This document shows positions 62,101 through 64,000 of a stretch of 64,000 nucleotides of DNA, in pieces; the first letter of the stretch is position 1; every line of letters starts with the position of its first letter. A program made the position numbers and the translations under genes. The notes beneath the pieces were generated by a model that saw nothing but the letters and a program-made list of their open reading frames with translations, searched no databases and had not been told where the DNA came from. This DNA comes from Circinella minor (taxonomy: Eukaryota > Mucoromycota > Mucoromycetes > Mucorales > Lichtheimiaceae), in NCBI GenBank assembly GCA_016758965.1, contig JAEPRB010000050.1, positions 140,144 through 204,143 on the forward strand, read 5' to 3'.

Positions 62101-63757
62101 TTATTTTTTCTTTTGTTGTTGCTGTGGTTGTTGCTGTGGTTGTGGTTGATCCTTTGATGTTGAAGTAGAAGAAGAAGTTGATTTTCCTGATTCACAATAG
62201 TTATGAGCAGAAGCAAAAGGCCTTGGTCGACGTACAGCTGCAACATGTGGTTTTCTTGGTGCAAATGATTTTCGTGGATTCTTTAAATCAAGTAAAAGTA
62301 TACCTGTAGGTGACATACTAGCAGCTGCTGTTGCTGCAGCTTGTTGATCTGCTTCTTCTTGTTGTTGTTGTTGATATTGTGAATTAGATTGTTGTGGATT
62401 AGATGAACGTTGAAGCTTTGCTCGAAGTGCTTGCATTACTTTTCCATGATCTAATCGTGGTTCTTCTGATTTTTTGGGGGGTGGTGGCGGCGGTGGTGTC
62501 TGTTGTTGTTGTTGTTGTTGTTGCTGCCGCTGCTCCAATATTATAGAACATGAAGGAATAGGAGGTTGTAGATATTGTTCCTGCCCTTGTTGTTGAGCAG
62601 CTTGTTGCTGAGCCAATTCATCTTCGGCTAACTGTTGTTGAGAAACACGCTTATTGCGCTTTGAGTTCTTCGAAGTACTTGCTGTCCTTCTTTGAGATCG
62701 AGTTCTTGAAAGTGTTCGTTTACATGGTCTTTCAGGTTGTTGTTGAGTATCTGCAGAAGAGGGAGGTGGCGGAGGTGGTGGTGTGGTTCCACGAGTTTCC
62801 TCAATATTTGATTTAGATAATGAAGAAGTAGATTTAGGTCTTTGATGATAATTCTGTTGTTGTTGCTGTTGCTGTTGCTGTTGTTGCTGTTGATGTTGTT
62901 GTTGATGATGATGATGATGTTGTTGTTGATGATGTTGCTGTTGTTGATGATGATGTTGTTGTTGTTGTTGATGATGATGATGTTGTTGTTGTTGTTGTTG
63001 ATGATGTGGTTCTGGTGATGAAGAAGTAGAAATGGATAAATCGGCGAATGGTACTTCAAATGATGTATAAGGTGAAGAAGGAGGTAAAAAACTTGGAGAA
63101 GGTGAAGGAGGTGTTTTATCCAAGAATTGGGAAGCAGGCATCATGGGTAAACTACTTGTACTACTCATCCATTGAGATTGAGGTGTGAGGGCTGATGTTA
63201 CTGTAGCTGCATCATTGTTATTATTATTTGAAGTGGATGACATCCCAAGTGAATCTAATTTAAATGTAATAAATTATTATGAACACTTGTATCAAGAATC
63301 CCATAATAATAATAATAATAATAAATCTTACCAAAACTATCAATAAGTGAAGCATGATCACTATATCTACGATTATGTTCACTATTATTATTATTATTAT
63401 TATTGCCTCCCTCCAAAAAATCCAAATATTTAGATTGCAGTCTTGCTTCCTCCGCTAATCGTAATTCTTCTGCTGCACGTCTCTATTGTAAAAAATAAAA
63501 ATAAAAATAAATAAAACTATTAATTTTATTTTTATTCCCTTTTATATTCATTTATCCGTCATAATCAATTTTTATACCTTATCTTCTTCAGATTTTGCAG
63601 TTAATATATGTTTCATTAAATCTGTATCATGTTGATATCTTTCTAATACTTCTGCTACACTTATATTAGCTAAACTTGAACGAGCATCATAAGGTGGTGC
63701 TGGGTCCATATCAACATTATTTTGTGGTGACCAAACACCCGGGTAACAGGGATCCAT
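62101..63757 (-). CDS. Gln/His-rich protein of unknown function
   Basis: Three exons: 63757..63578, 63482..63332, 63254..62101. Total 494 residues. The N-terminus looks globular or helical: ISVAEVLERYQHDTDLMKHI followed by LTAKSEEDKRRAAEELRLAE, then EARLQSKYLDFLEGG, an amphipathic, charged helix. The remainder is low complexity: Asn runs, a Ser/Pro region (TPPSPSPSFLPPSSP), a Gln/His tract of about 70 residues (62850-63010), a basic stretch (RPCKRTLSRTRSQRR, a possible nuclear signal) and further Pro and Gln runs. Such composition is common in fungal transcriptional regulators. I do not recognise the family, so a regulatory role is only a suggestion. Confidence 0.75.
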
Positions 63758-63887
63758 TTATTCAAAAAATAAATAAATAATAGAAAGAAAAAGAAAGAAA
63801 GAAAGAAAGAAAAGAAGCAAAAAATAAAAATAAAAAACGGAAGAAAAGAAAAGAAAAGAAAGGGAAAACAAAATAAACTACTGTAGC

Positions 63888-64000
63888 TTACTTGTCCTTC
63901 ATATTACCACGTACGGGAGTAACTTCTCTATCATCATTACGGCAATATAAATTTGGATTAATGATGTCATTCACCGATGATGATAGTTCTGCATTATTGA
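63888..64000 (-). CDS. C-terminal exon of a further minus-strand gene (partial)
   Basis: The minus strand is open from the window edge to TAA at 63888-63890. It reads NNAELSSSVNDIINPNLYCR and then NDDREVTPVRGNMKDK. Only about 130 bp separate it from the start of the Gln/His-rich gene. GTAAGC overlaps the stop, so it could instead be an internal exon, but no acceptor is seen before the next start codon. Not recognised. Confidence 0.45.
   Translation of the reverse strand, partial: NNAELSSSVNDIINPNLYCRNDDREVTPVRGNMKDK

Noticed and set aside
62079..63059. Asn/Ile-rich frame on the minus strand overlapping the Gln/His-rich gene
   Set aside because: It is the same CAA/CAT repeat read in another frame.

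Overview
The window reads as nuclear DNA of an early-diverging fungus, most likely Mucoromycota and probably Mucorales (inference). The evidence is very AT-rich intergenic DNA, many short GT-AG introns of about 50-230 nt, a division-2 chitin synthase, a fungal kynurenine 3-monooxygenase, and protein families I associate with Mucorales repeats (PD-(D/E)XK-like ORFs, 'GEVK'-type ORFs). No tRNA, rRNA or CRISPR was seen.

The left part (1-17.9 kb) is repeat-rich. It holds the last exon of an unidentified gene, then an F-box/leucine-rich-repeat gene on the minus strand. That gene carries a TA-flanked MITE (2299-2754) in its 3' end. A degenerate IS630/Tc1-like transposase, a broken multi-exon 'GEVK' ORF interrupted by a PIF/Harbinger-like element (10588-11156), and a 28-residue CCHC zinc-knuckle ORF follow. 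A second, pseudogenised copy of the F-box segment lies at about 13.1-17.1 kb.

The middle part (17.9-40.5 kb) is ordinary and gene-dense. Plus strand: PLD1-type phospholipase D, ARPC1 and MDM31. Minus strand: kynurenine 3-monooxygenase, an EF-hand mitochondrial carrier, a REV7/MAD2L2 homologue and two small secreted proteins. KMO and ARPC1 are divergent over 424 bp; PLD1/KMO, ARPC1/carrier and MDM31/REV7 are convergent. A gene-poor 4.9 kb stretch with a fold-back repeat separates the carrier from MDM31.

The 41.7-52 kb part is a second mobile-element island. It holds a pogo/Tigger-like deletion element nested in a dispersed repeat whose empty copy lies 10 kb away, a large near-perfect palindrome (arms about 610 bp) built from a PD-(D/E)XK-like gene, a broken retroelement-like ORF with an aspartic-protease motif, and a TA-flanked MITE with TTCGCTTATAA arrays.

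The right part (52.3-64 kb) is gene-dense on the minus strand: a chitin synthase of 1,254 residues, a DNAJC11 homologue, a MEA1-family protein, a Gln/His-rich protein and the C-terminus of one more gene.

The genes do not form a pathway. Several are mitochondrial (KMO, carrier, MDM31, DNAJC11) and several relate to membrane, wall or actin growth (PLD1, ARPC1, chitin synthase). Most exon models were checked by summing exon lengths; all give a multiple of three except REV7 and DNAJC11, each with one extra base inside an otherwise well-conserved exon.
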